Assembly (NCBI GenBank): GCA_001543005.1 | Contig: LFLB01000025.1 | Location: forward strand, 1 to 64,000 | DNA: 64,000 nucleotides | Reading direction: 5' to 3' | From: Candidatus Spongiihabitans thiooxidans | Lineage (GTDB): Bacteria; Pseudomonadota; Gammaproteobacteria; Arenicellales; Poriferihabitantaceae | Shown here: piece by piece, positions 9,741 through 19,643 of the stretch | Layout: each line of letters opens with the position of its first letter | How positions within the stretch are numbered: the stretch's first letter is position 1 | Notes under the pieces: model-generated | Told to the model about the DNA's origin: nothing | Seen by the model: the letters and a program-made list of their open reading frames with translations, nothing else | Database searches by the model: none | Made by a program: the position numbers and the translations under genes

Positions 9741-10294
9741 TGAACTATTACATTGATGTGAAAATTAAACCTGATGCCGAAATGCGAGAAAATGTATTGC
9801 TTAACAAGGTTTATACGAAATTGCATAAAGCATTATTTACCCTGCAAGCCACTGATGTGGGGGTAAGTTTTCCAGAATATAAAATCAAATTAGGCAAAAC
9901 AATTCGCCTGCATTCAACACAAGATAGATTAACAGTGCTGTGCGAGATGAATTTTTTAGGTGGCTTGGCGGGTTATTGCCAATTAACGGATAGTTTGAAA
10001 ATCTCTGATGATGTTATGCATAGAACTATCTCAAGAGTGCAATCGAACATGACCGAGGCAAAACTCAGGCGTTTAATTAAACGAGGGTCAATCACACCTG
10101 AGCAAGCAAAACACTATAAAGCAAAAATGTTTTCTAAAGGTATTGATAATCCTTATTTTGAGTTAGAAAGCACCTCTAATAAAAACAAACATAGACGATA
10201 CATTGCATTTGGCGATATTGTTGATACACCGACATCAGGTCTGTTTGATTTTTTTGGTTTAAGCAAACAAGCCACCGTTCCCTGGTTTGAATAA
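9740..10294 (+). CDS. cas6f: Cas6f (Csy4), crRNA-processing endonuclease
   Basis: A 184-aa Csy4-type ribonuclease that cuts each repeat at the 3' base of its hairpin and stays bound as the head of the complex. His29 (KLHKALF) occupies the same position as the catalytic His29 of the Pseudomonas aeruginosa enzyme. An arginine-rich helix (MTEAKLRRLIKRGSI, about 104-118) matches the region that enters the RNA major groove, and KNKHRRYIAFGD resembles the C-terminal RNA-contacting loop. It overlaps cas5fv by one base and is the last cas gene, with the leader starting immediately after. The matching substrate is present in the array: a repeat with a CTGCC/GGCAG stem and GCACA loop. Confidence 0.95.
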   Translation: MNYYIDVKIKPDAEMRENVLLNKVYTKLHKALFTLQATDVGVSFPEYKIKLGKTIRLHSTQDRLTVLCEMNFLGGLAGYCQLTDSLKISDDVMHRTISRVQSNMTEAKLRRLIKRGSITPEQAKHYKAKMFSKGIDNPYFELESTSNKNKHRRYIAFGDIVDTPTSGLFDFFGLSKQATVPWFE

Positions 10295-10606
10295 TAAATC
10301 TGGATAAGTTTGATTTTAAATACAAGGAGTGGTTGGAATATAGAGTAAAAGAACACAAATGCTTAAAAAGGCAGAAATGAGTTCAAGGATAAAACGGGAG
10401 GAAATGTTGTTACCAATGAGAATTACTTACCGCATCTAAAAGCACATTGCTTGATTAGGTTAAAACCTATGTTTTAACCAAAAAAAGCCGATCCTTAAAA
10501 AGATAGATATAAATCAATGAGTTAAGCAACCACCAAAAAACATTGGTAAAATTGCCAAATACTTGCTAAGTATCTGTTGTAACTTGTATTTTTACCGATC
10601 GGTGCA
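10295..10606 (+). promoter_or_regulatory. CRISPR leader
   Basis: This 312-bp AT-rich, gene-free stretch lies between the cas6f stop and the first repeat. It holds the array promoter and the signals for spacer insertion. Positions 10458-10466 and 10471-10479 form a perfect 9-bp inverted repeat (GGTTAAAAC/GTTTTAACC, 4-nt loop), and TTGG..CCAA dyad sequence lies near 10544-10560. A weak promoter-like pair, TTGCTA and TGTATT, sits just before the first repeat. An IHF site is expected for type I-F leaders but could not be fixed by eye. Leader assignment follows from array orientation and adjacency to cas6f. Confidence 0.7.
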
Positions 10607-13600
10607 GTTCACTGCCGCACAGGCAGCTTAGAAAATTTCCGCAATTCACCCAGCCTGCGATTCTCGGTTCACTGCCGCACAGGCAGCTTAGAAAAAACAG
10701 GAGGGCTGTTAAGCCAAATAGAAGGAGTTCACTGCCGCACAGGCAGCTTAGAAATCGAAAAATCTAATCCCGATCTGATCAAAGACGGTTCACTGCCGCA
10801 CAGGCAGCTTAGAAAATCGCTATCGTATGTGTCTTTTTTCATAATTTGTTCACTGCCGCACAGGCAGCTTAGAAAATGGTCCCCCAGTCGTCGGCTGCCC
10901 AGGGTGGGTTCACTGCCGCACAGGCAGCTTAGAAAGCTTCGCAAATGAGTCAGCGACACTAAATTGTGTTCACTGCCGCACAGGCAGCTTAGAAAAGGGA
11001 TTAAACGGACGCAAACATGATTGCCACGTTCACTGCCGCACAGGCAGCTTAGAAAAAAATCACCTTCTTTTTCTGCCTTGAAATTTCGTTCACTGCCGCA
11101 CAGGCAGCTTAGAAAAATTTTAACTACTGAAACAGGTAAATAAGATGGTTCACTGCCGCACAGGCAGCTTAGAAAGAATGTTTTAGAAAGCGGCGCGTCG
11201 TCTGATAGTTCACTGCCGCACAGGCAGCTTAGAAATCTGACCGATGAGGAGATACAATCATTTGTGGGTTCACTGCCGCACAGGCAGCTTAGAAATCGCC
11301 GAGCGGGAGCGTATCGGGACAGATTTTGTTCACTGCCGCACAGGCAGCTTAGAAATTGAGCGATACCGTTGGTAGCCCTCCAGCATTGTTCACTGCCGCA
11401 CAGGCAGCTTAGAAACATTGGCAAGTGATGTAGTGGCATGAATCTACGTTCACTGCCGCACAGGCAGCTTAGAAAATGTTATTTCTTTCCCAGCATATCT
11501 GCCGACTGTTCACTGCCGCACAGGCAGCTTAGAAAGAGGGAAATTGTCGGCATCTTCTTCGATTGCGGTTCACTGCCGCACAGGCAGCTTAGAAACTCGT
11601 TCCAGCTCGTCTCTATCTTGCTCGCGTGTTCACTGCCGCACAGGCAGCTTAGAAAAGGATTTTATTCATGAACATAACTTTGGATGAGTTCACTGCCGCA
11701 CAGGCAGCTTAGAAATTGCCGTTTATCTCCTTGTTCCATTGGAACAGGTTCACTGCCGCACAGGCAGCTTAGAAAAATCGAAGTGCAAACGAAACTAAAA
11801 TTATATGGTTCACTGCCGCACAGGCAGCTTAGAAAGAGGAAAAATCCAATACCCTGTAACAAGTCTCGTTCACTGCCGCACAGGCAGCTTAGAAAGACGC
11901 AGGAATCGCATTTCTAATCAATCCCATGTTCACTGCCGCACAGGCAGCTTAGAAACGGCATTTATCACGTGAGATGGTCTTGTCCCGGTTCACTGCCGCA
12001 CAGGCAGCTTAGAAATTTGGATAAAGGTGGAGAAACCAAATTCGGCAGTTCACTGCCGCACAGGCAGCTTAGAAATAATTGTCGGGAATTCCCAGCTGTA
12101 AATTCTAGTTCACTGCCGCACAGGCAGCTTAGAAATGAAGCCGTGACTGGCAGTTTGCTATCCTTGGGTTCACTGCCGCACAGGCAGCTTAGAAAAGCAT
12201 ATCTGCCGACTCCAACAAAATTAGAACGTTCACTGCCGCACAGGCAGCTTAGAAAATCGGCGGCGCGCGTCACAATCAGCTGGAAAAGTTCACTGCCGCA
12301 CAGGCAGCTTAGAAAAGCCACCCAAGCCTTCCGCCGGCACGCAATCTGTTCACTGCCGCACAGGCAGCTTAGAAATCATGAGCGAGCTGATGAGCAACGA
12401 CTTGATTGTTCACTGCCGCACAGGCAGCTTAGAAAGTTTTGATAACCGCCTTCGCCGCGCCCGCCGGGTTCACTGCCGCACAGGCAGCTTAGAAATCAAC
12501 ATCGACGTTGCCAGCAACCAGGGAAATGTTCACTGCCGCACAGGCAGCTTAGAAAGTTAATTTCGACGCGCTGGACAATATTGTGTTGTTCACTGCCGCA
12601 CAGGCAGCTTAGAAAAGTTTGAAAATTTGCATTGGCACGATTTTTTGGTTCACTGCCGCACAGGCAGCTTAGAAAGAAACGGAATGTTGTGTTTGCCATT
12701 TTTCAATCGTTCACTGCCGCACAGGCAGCTTAGAAAATGGCGAATGATATTGCCATGGCGGGATTTAAGTTCACTGCCGCACAGGCAGCTTAGAAAACAA
12801 AAATTATGTTCTGGGTTCTAATTTTGTTGTTCACTGCCGCACAGGCAGCTTAGAAAGAGAAAGAACACGGCATATGCATCAAATGGGGGTTCACTGCCGC
12901 ACAGGCAGCTTAGAAACATCGAGCAACAAATTGCTCAAAACATTTTCCTGTTCACTGCCGCACAGGCAGCTTAGAAAGAGAAAGTAAAAATTTCTGGCGC
13001 GATGGTGCGGTTCACTGCCGCACAGGCAGCTTAGAAAATCAACAAAAGCATTTTCGGTTTTCCCGGCGCGTTCACTGCCGCACAGGCAGCTTAGAAAAGC
13101 CCCCAATTTCTGATCATCATTGTTCTGCCGTTCACTGCCGCACAGGCAGCTTAGAAAAAAAGCTTTTTTCAAGGGATGCTTTTGCCAGAGTTCACTGCCG
13201 CACAGGCAGCTTAGAAACATGATCGCTGCATGCGGCACCCAGTCATCTCGTTCACTGCCGCACAGGCAGCTTAGAAAAGTCGATCGGCCGTTGCCGATGA
13301 TTTTCCGGGGTTCACTGCCGCACAGGCAGCTTAGAAAAGGAATCAAGGGCCAGGACTCAACAAATCATTGTTCACTGCCGCACAGGCAGCTTAGAAATAA
13401 TCCGATTTTGTCTTTAAAATCGACATATCGTTCACTGCCGCACAGGCAGCTTAGAAAGCAATCAAAAAGATGCTGCGCGATTTTTGCAAGTTCACTGCCG
13501 CACAGGCAGCTTAGAAAATAAGCATCATTTTGTCTGTATCTATTTCCTCGTTCACTGCCGCACAGGCAGCTTAGAAATCGCCGTTCGCGCCCGGCGCCGC

Positions 13601-15256
13601 TGGCAAATCGTTCACTGCCGCACAGGCAGCTTAGAAAAGTTTTTTCTTTTTCAATTTGCAGTGCGGCTCGTTCACTGCCGCACAGGCAGCTTAGAAAAGA
13701 TCGCGATCAGCAATTCGGGATCGGAAAAAGTTCACTGCCGCACAGGCAGCTTAGAAAAATGTCAGAGAGTCAAAAATAGCCAGACGCCGGTTCACTGCCG
13801 CACAGGCAGCTTAGAAAGACAGAATTAATTCCGACGGCTAATTTGGACCGTTCACTGCCGCACAGGCAGCTTAGAAACATATTTGAAATGCAAGCGGGTC
13901 TCTGGGTTCGTTCACTGCCGCACAGGCAGCTTAGAAATGAATCGAAATCTGAAGAAATTGTTGTTATGAGTTCACTGCCGCACAGGCAGCTTAGAAAACA
14001 ATCACAATCCCTAAATTCTCGTTTTTTCAGTTCACTGCCGCACAGGCAGCTTAGAAACAATTCCAGCCGGACCGACAGCACATTTTCAGGTTCACTGCCG
14101 CACAGGCAGCTTAGAAAGTTGATTATGGCACTGGCGCGTTAAGCGCGTCGTTCACTGCCGCACAGGCAGCTTAGAAAAAAACCGACTCAAATTCTGCATC
14201 GTCGAAGGCGTTCACTGCCGCACAGGCAGCTTAGAAATAATTCCACTCGGACCGACAGCACCTTTTCAGTTCACTGCCGCACAGGCAGCTTAGAAAGTCG
14301 AGGGTAACAGTTGTTTCCCGCTCCGGGCGTTCACTGCCGCACAGGCAGCTTAGAAACAGAATTCCGGTCGGAATCTGAGCGACGACAGGTTCACTGCCGC
14401 ACAGGCAGCTTAGAAACAGGCAATTCCGCGAGAGCGATATTATGATATGTTCACTGCCGCACAGGCAGCTTAGAAATCGATTATTGCGAATTGACCACGC
14501 ATCGATGTGTTCACTGCCGCACAGGCAGCTTAGAAAGACTCAATCAAAGTCGAGCAATCTGCACACGCGTTCACTGCCGCACAGGCAGCTTAGAAAAATC
14601 GCTGCCACATCAGTCGCGCCCGACGACGGTTCACTGCCGCACAGGCAGCTTAGAAATGACATCAAGGGCGCGATCCGCACTCTTGACGGTTCACTGCCGC
14701 ACAGGCAGCTTAGAAAATATACATAGCCAGCCCGCCTGCGCCGGTCTGGTTCACTGCCGCACAGGCAGCTTAGAAATCGCCCGCGGCGCGCAAGGTCATC
14801 TGTAATAAGTTCACTGCCGCACAGGCAGCTTAGAAAAAAAATAGAGAAAAATAAATTATGTTATTAAAGTTCACTGCCGCACAGGCAGCTTAGAAACAAG
14901 TATGCCCCAGCGCCCCAGCTTAATATTCGTTCACTGCCGCACAGGCAGCTTAGAAAGCCAGGCGCGCAAGGAATTCGGGGATTTCCGGGTTCACTGCCGC
15001 ACAGGCAGCTTAGAAATCGCCCGCGGCGCGCAAGGTCATCTGTAATAAGTTCACTGCCGCACAGGCAGCTTAGAAAAAAAATAGAGAAAAATAAATTATG
15101 TTATTAAAGTTCACTGCCGCACAGGCAGCTTAGAAACAAGTATGCCCCAGCGCCCCAGCTTAATATTCGTTCACTGCCGCACAGGCAGCTTAGAAAGCCA
15201 GGCGCGCAAGGAATTCGGGGATTTCCGGGTTCACTGCCGCACAGGCAGCTTAGAAA
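10607..15256 (+). CRISPR. Type I-F2 CRISPR array, 78 repeats and 77 spacers
   Basis: The 28-bp repeat begins GTTCACTGCC and ends CTTAGAAA; its stem is CTGCC/GGCAG around GCACA, a type I-F repeat read in the plus direction. I counted 78 repeats, 77 spacers. Spacers are 32 bp except 33 bp for spacers 3, 35 and 39 and 31 bp for spacer 61. No repeat variant was seen, including the last one. The leader is at the left, so spacer 1 (10635) is the newest. Spacers 70-73 recur exactly as 74-77, leaving 73 distinct spacers. Spacers 15 and 27 overlap by 16 nt, and 58 and 61 are near copies. Long reading frames across the array arise because the 60-bp period is divisible by three and are not genes. Confidence 0.99.
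14777..15256 (+). repeat. 240-bp exact tandem duplication at the old end of the array
   Basis: Positions 14777-15016 (four spacer-repeat units) are repeated without a visible difference at 15017-15256. The copied spacers begin TCGCCCGCGG, AAAAATAGAG, CAAGTATGCC and GCCAGGCGCG. Recombination or slippage between repeats would produce it. It lies at the leader-distal end, so it is not recent acquisition. A collapse or expansion error in assembly is the alternative. Confidence 0.95.
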
Positions 15257-15323
15257 TTCGCTTTCTTGCGCATAACTAACAACAGAGCGTTTGTGGATTC
15301 AACCTTGAAGTACAACTTCCCCG

Positions 15324-15706
<383 letters not shown>

Positions 15707-16522
15707 ATACACAGACTTATACAGCCTATTGTATTAAGGCCTTAAGGTTGATATAGTCGCGCAGTCGTTTTGGATAAAAAGCGCATCGGTAGACAATTCG
15801 TTGCCATATCGCTGAATTTGTCAGTGTAGCCGAAATGCCGAAGTCTTAGTTAATATGTGCATACTATCTTCAGGATAGTCTGTAAGATACGGCGATAGAA
15901 TCGGTTGATCCGAAAGACATTTTGAAAAATTTTAACTGCGATCAAAAAAGTGATCACAAGTTTTTGGGCGGTGGCGCCCAAGCAGACCTGAGAAGGTTGA
16001 AAAGAGGTATGTAGAATTGAACAGGTAGATAGAAAAATACCTTGGTAATGTACCCCGAGAGGTAAAACCAGAAAATTAGCTTGATGGTTTAAGCAAAATA
16101 GAATTTAGCGGTAAAGAAGTTATCAGTTTTTTAAACGATAAAATTTCGAGATTCAAGTCGTATCTTGTTTAAATATAACAAGATAATTAAAATTTGAATA
16201 TTCAAATAGTGAAATATTTGTCACCAGTACGAGTGATACAAATACATGATACTGAATTTTCATCTTCAAAAGGCAATTGAACGGACTTTAAGTTGCGAAT
16301 TGAGTCATACATAAATGCAATAATAATAATGCAATACCGTTGCTTCTTTAAGCAAACCATCTGGTTTCTACTCCTTCCTGCCCCTTCTCGTTTTTATTCT
16401 GTCAGAGCGCCCCTGGTTTAAATTTAATCTGTCCATTCAGAAGAATGGGCACTAATACTGCCGTGGTTTTTAGTGGGACTCATTATGTTTTAAGCCCACT
16501 AACCAGGCAGATGGAACAAATA
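15707..16522. other. Gene-poor region with hairpins and degenerate sequence
   Basis: No intact gene was seen. The stretch contains a perfect 7-bp hairpin TTGGGCG-GTGG-CGCCCAA at 15964-15981, a short dyad CTATC..GATAG near 15870, and AAACCA/TGGTTT at about 16354-16367. The last part must hold the rne promoter and leader, which in enterobacteria is long and autoregulatory. A degenerate coding stretch at 15993-16172 is listed separately. Confidence 0.5.
15993..16172 (+). pseudogene. Degenerate coding fragment, family not recognised
   Basis: One frame reads KVEKRYVELNR, stop, IEKYLGNVPREVKPEN, stop, LDGLSKIEFSGKEVISFLN and on to a stop at 16172. The regular protein-like composition with only two in-frame stops suggests a decayed gene end rather than random sequence. 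I do not recognise the family. It has no ribosome binding site or upstream continuation that I could follow. Confidence 0.35.
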
Positions 16523-18649
16523 ATGAAAAGAATGTTATTTAATGCAACCCATGCTGAAGAACTGAGGGTTGCAATCGTTGATGGGCAGAATCTCATCGAT
16601 CTAGATTTAGAATCAGCGATAAGAGTTGAGAAAAAAGGAAATGTTTACAAAGGTGTAGTTACGAAAGTTGAACCAAGTCTTGAAGCATGTTTTGTGGATT
16701 ACGGCTCCGAAAAACAGGGTTTCCTGCCTCTTAAGGAAATATATAGGGCCTACTTTAGGCAATATGAATCAAAGACACCCATTGCCCAGGTCAGAATTGA
16801 CTCGGTAATCAAGGAAGGTCTGGAGATGATCGTTCAGGTAGATAAAGATGAGCGTAGCACTAAAGGCGCTGCTTTGACCACTTTTGTCAGCCTTGCAGGA
16901 CGTTTCCTGGTGTTAATGCCGAATAATCCAAAAGGGGGTGGCATTTCACGGAGGGTCACAGGAGATGAACGTACTGAATTGAGAAGCATTTTATCTAATT
17001 TAAAAATTGATCCCCAACATTCGCTGATCGCACGAACGGAAGGTATCGGCCGGAATCAGAGCGAGCTTCAATGGGACCTGGATTTTCTGCTAAAGCTGTG
17101 GGAAACCATTGAACAATCTTCAACCGGACCCAAAGCACCGTTCCTGATTTATCAGGAAAGCAATCTTATCGTCCGATCGATTCGTGATCATCTTTCAGAA
17201 GATATTACTGAAATCATTGTCGACGATGAAGAAGTGTATGAACGTGCAAAGCGTTTCATCAACCAGGTTATGCCCCACAATTTATTCAAGCTAAAACTTT
17301 ATAAAGATAGCATCCCCTTATTTTCGCGTTACCAGATTGAAAGCCAGATAGAAGCGGCTTTCAACCGTGAAGTTAGTTTGCCTGCAGGCGGGTCGATTGC
17401 GATTGATCACACAGAAGCGCTGATTTCCATTGATGTTAACTCTGCCCGGTCAACAAAAGGCGGCGATATTGAAGAAACCGCCTTACAAACTAACCTGGAA
17501 GCGGTCGAGGAGATAGCGCGCCAGCTCAAGGTACGTGATATGGGCGGTTTAATCGTCATTGATTTAATCGATATGACAATTAATCGCAATCAACGAACCG
17601 TGGAAGCCAGGTTAAAACAGGCGTTGCAAACTGATCGGGCGCGCGTCCAGGTAGGTCACATATCTCGTTTTGGATTGCTGGAAATGTCTCGACAACGATT
17701 GAGGTCATCTATAAGCGAAGCCAACTACAGAACATGCCCACGTTGCGACGGGATGGGGACGATCCGTAACGTAGTGTCATCTTCATTGAATCTGTTACGA
17801 ATAATTGAAGACCAGGCCCTGAAAGAAAATACCGAAGCAATACAAGTCATTCTGCCGCTGGACATGGCCACTTATCTTTTAAATGAAAAACGATATGAAC
17901 TAAGCCAACTCGAGTCAAGATTGGTTTCCAGAATAATCATTATTCCTTCGGATGAACTGTCCAGTCCGCACTTTCAAATTAAACGGCTACGCAGTGATGA
18001 ACTTGATGAGTTGGGCGGGGTAGCCAGCTATAAACAAAAAATTGAAATTGAAAATCCTGAACCCAGTGCATTTTCAAAACCAACCACAAACAAAACCGAG
18101 CCTGCATTGGTTAAACTTGACCAGATTAGTCATCAAGCCCCCCCTACTCCCAAACCAGCGAAGAATTCAGCCATAAACGTCAAAAAATCCGGGCTTTTAC
18201 GCCGAATTGGCGAAGTGGTTTTTGGACGCAACCATTCAACCAAGGCATCGGTATCTGGAGAAATAAAAAAACCAGCCAGCCAGTCAAGGAGAAAGACAGA
18301 TAACCGGTTCAGCAATCAATCTGCCAAAGGGCGAGGCCGGGGTAGTTATCAGCAAAACAGAAACCAAAACAAGAGCCAGAAAAAAGATCAGGGCGAAAGT
18401 AGTGGCCAGAGAAATCAAAGCCGACAGCAACTAAATCCCGAGCGAGATAATAAATCTGCTGATTCTGGTCGCACTCAACAAAATAAACCAAATCAACGCA
18501 GGCACTCAACCGCACCAAACAAACCGAGGTCGCAAGGATATTCACAGGACAAGCGTAGTAATCAAAACGCGCACCCGCAGAAATCACGACTCATTCCAAC
18601 TGCACCCGATGAAAATATTCCAGACGATATTGGAAACAGAAAGTTCTAA
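16523..18649 (+). CDS. rne: Ribonuclease E/G family endonuclease (short RNase E)
   Basis: Endoribonuclease for mRNA decay and rRNA/tRNA processing. The start MKRMLFNATHAEELRVAIVD matches the universal RNase E N-terminus, so the ATG at 16523 was chosen over an upstream in-frame ATG at 16445; that gives 708 aa. The S1 domain (about 36-120, NVYKGVVTKVEPSLEACFVDYG) is followed by the RNase H-like and DNase I-like catalytic region, with IDVNSARSTKGGDIEETALQTN carrying the catalytic Asp region, and the zinc-link CPRCDGMG. The C-terminal 190 residues are low-complexity, rich in Q, N, R, K and S, the usual disordered scaffold, but much shorter than the 1061-aa Escherichia coli protein. It stands alone and ends before a bidirectional terminator. 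Confidence 0.92.
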   Translation: MKRMLFNATHAEELRVAIVDGQNLIDLDLESAIRVEKKGNVYKGVVTKVEPSLEACFVDYGSEKQGFLPLKEIYRAYFRQYESKTPIAQVRIDSVIKEGLEMIVQVDKDERSTKGAALTTFVSLAGRFLVLMPNNPKGGGISRRVTGDERTELRSILSNLKIDPQHSLIARTEGIGRNQSELQWDLDFLLKLWETIEQSSTGPKAPFLIYQESNLIVRSIRDHLSEDITEIIVDDEEVYERAKRFINQVMPHNLFKLKLYKDSIPLFSRYQIESQIEAAFNREVSLPAGGSIAIDHTEALISIDVNSARSTKGGDIEETALQTNLEAVEEIARQLKVRDMGGLIVIDLIDMTINRNQRTVEARLKQALQTDRARVQVGHISRFGLLEMSRQRLRSSISEANYRTCPRCDGMGTIRNVVSSSLNLLRIIEDQALKENTEAIQVILPLDMATYLLNEKRYELSQLESRLVSRIIIIPSDELSSPHFQIKRLRSDELDELGGVASYKQKIEIENPEPSAFSKPTTNKTEPALVKLDQISHQAPPTPKPAKNSAINVKKSGLLRRIGEVVFGRNHSTKASVSGEIKKPASQSRRKTDNRFSNQSAKGRGRGSYQQNRNQNKSQKKDQGESSGQRNQSRQQLNPERDNKSADSGRTQQNKPNQRRHSTAPNKPRSQGYSQDKRSNQNAHPQKSRLIPTAPDENIPDDIGNRKF

Positions 18650-18679
18650 TCCTGACCGAGGTTTGCCGCTGATTTTAGC

Positions 18680-18733
18680 AACGGGTTGATCGACAACTTC
18701 AAATGCGCCTGATTGAGGTCGATCAAGCCCGTT
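18680..18733. terminator. Bidirectional terminator between rne and the exonuclease gene
   Basis: A long nearly perfect stem pairs AACGGGTTGATCGAC (18680-18694) with GTCGATCAAGCCCGTT (18718-18733), one base bulged, with a 23-nt loop and TTTTA after it. It sits between two convergent genes and could end transcription from both sides. Confidence 0.6.
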
Positions 18734-18759
18734 TTATTGCGTCTCTGGTTATTAAAACT

Positions 18760-19575
18760 CTAGCGTTTAGATTGAGTCGAGGATAATGCAGAAGAGGCAT
18801 CGTTCCAGGCAGTAAGAAATTCATCGAAATGAGGTTGATCCGATGATTTCAAGAGCGCACGTACTTTTTCACATTCATGGGCATACAACGCCTCGGTAAA
18901 CCTTCCTCGAATCAGCTCCCATTTTAAATAAATCAGATAGGTGTTTAACGCATCGGTTTCGCAATATTGTCGAATCGCTTCAATACCTCCTGCCTGGTAA
19001 GTCTGCCAAACTGTTGCCCCGCTCATGCCCAGCTTGCCCGGAAATCCGAGCATAACGGCAATTTGATTTAATGGCGCTGCGGCGCGCAAATTGAACCCAG
19101 CCAAAATGTCCATTAAATCTACGTGGCGCCAGTGGAATCGGTTTAAATAATTGTTAAATTTAAACTCCCGATCATCATCGCCATTGTCCCAATAACGTTT
19201 TGCCACAACATTATTGAGCAATGACCGATAGTGCAGCACCGGCAAGTCAAACCCGCCGCCATTCCAACTCACCAAGGTTGGGGAATATCGATCGATGCCA
19301 TCATAAAACCGTGCAATCAGATCGCTCTCCGGCGAGTCTGCTGTTCCCAACGACCAAACTTTAAGGACATCGCCGGTTCGAAGCACGGCGGAAATTGCGA
19401 CAATTTTGTGCAGGTGCAGCGGAAGAAAATCAGAGCCTCCGGTTTTTTGTACCTGTTTTGCAAACATTGCTTTGGCAATGTCATCATCGGATAGCTCTGT
19501 TAACTCATACAAGCGGCCGCCGGACCGGGTATCAGGAATTGTCTCAATGTCGAATACGAGTATGTTCATTTGCAT
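18760..19575 (-). CDS. Predicted 3'-5' exonuclease, PolB-like exonuclease 2 family
   Basis: A 271-aa DEDD-type exonuclease-domain protein. The N-terminal NILVFDIETIPD carries the DxE metal ligands (motif I), LVSWNGGGFDLPVL is the NxxxFD motif II, and YCETDALNTYLIYLKW is motif III. These match the family of stand-alone domains related to the proofreading domain of DNA polymerase B (PF10108). Substrate and role are not established for the family. Two start codons compete: MQMNILV (19575) and MNILV (19569). It is convergent with rne and lies on the same strand as the small membrane protein upstream. Confidence 0.82.
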   Translation of the reverse strand: MQMNILVFDIETIPDTRSGGRLYELTELSDDDIAKAMFAKQVQKTGGSDFLPLHLHKIVAISAVLRTGDVLKVWSLGTADSPESDLIARFYDGIDRYSPTLVSWNGGGFDLPVLHYRSLLNNVVAKRYWDNGDDDREFKFNNYLNRFHWRHVDLMDILAGFNLRAAAPLNQIAVMLGFPGKLGMSGATVWQTYQAGGIEAIRQYCETDALNTYLIYLKWELIRGRFTEALYAHECEKVRALLKSSDQPHFDEFLTAWNDASSALSSTQSKR

Positions 19576-19643
19576 AACAGCATACTATTTTATCAAGTAA
19601 ATATCGGAAGTTCCCGCCTATATTCAACCCATTCAACTTAAAT

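Noticed and set aside
3872-10294. Transposon-linked type I-F3 system (Tn7-like)
   Set aside because: Cas1 and an intact Cas2-3 nuclease-helicase are present, and no tnsA, tnsB, tnsC or tniQ gene was seen nearby.
3872-10294. Ordinary type I-F1 (Csy1-Csy4) system
   Set aside because: There is no Cas8f/Csy1-sized gene, and the two genes before cas6f match the Cas7fv and Cas5fv pattern in order and sequence rather than Csy2/Csy3.
10729-14805. Long repetitive reading frames with SLPHRQLRK or FLSCLCGSE repeats
   Set aside because: They are translations of the CRISPR repeats. The 60-bp unit is divisible by three and the repeat has no stop in several frames, so they are artefacts.
10607-15256. Spacers targeting genes in this window (self-targeting)
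   Set aside because: No match was noticed by eye, but this check is not exhaustive; a search of all 73 spacers against the whole genome would settle it.
16445-16522. RNase E starting at the ATG at 16445
   Set aside because: The 26 additional residues do not resemble any RNase E start, while MKRMLFNAT at 16523 is the usual N-terminus.
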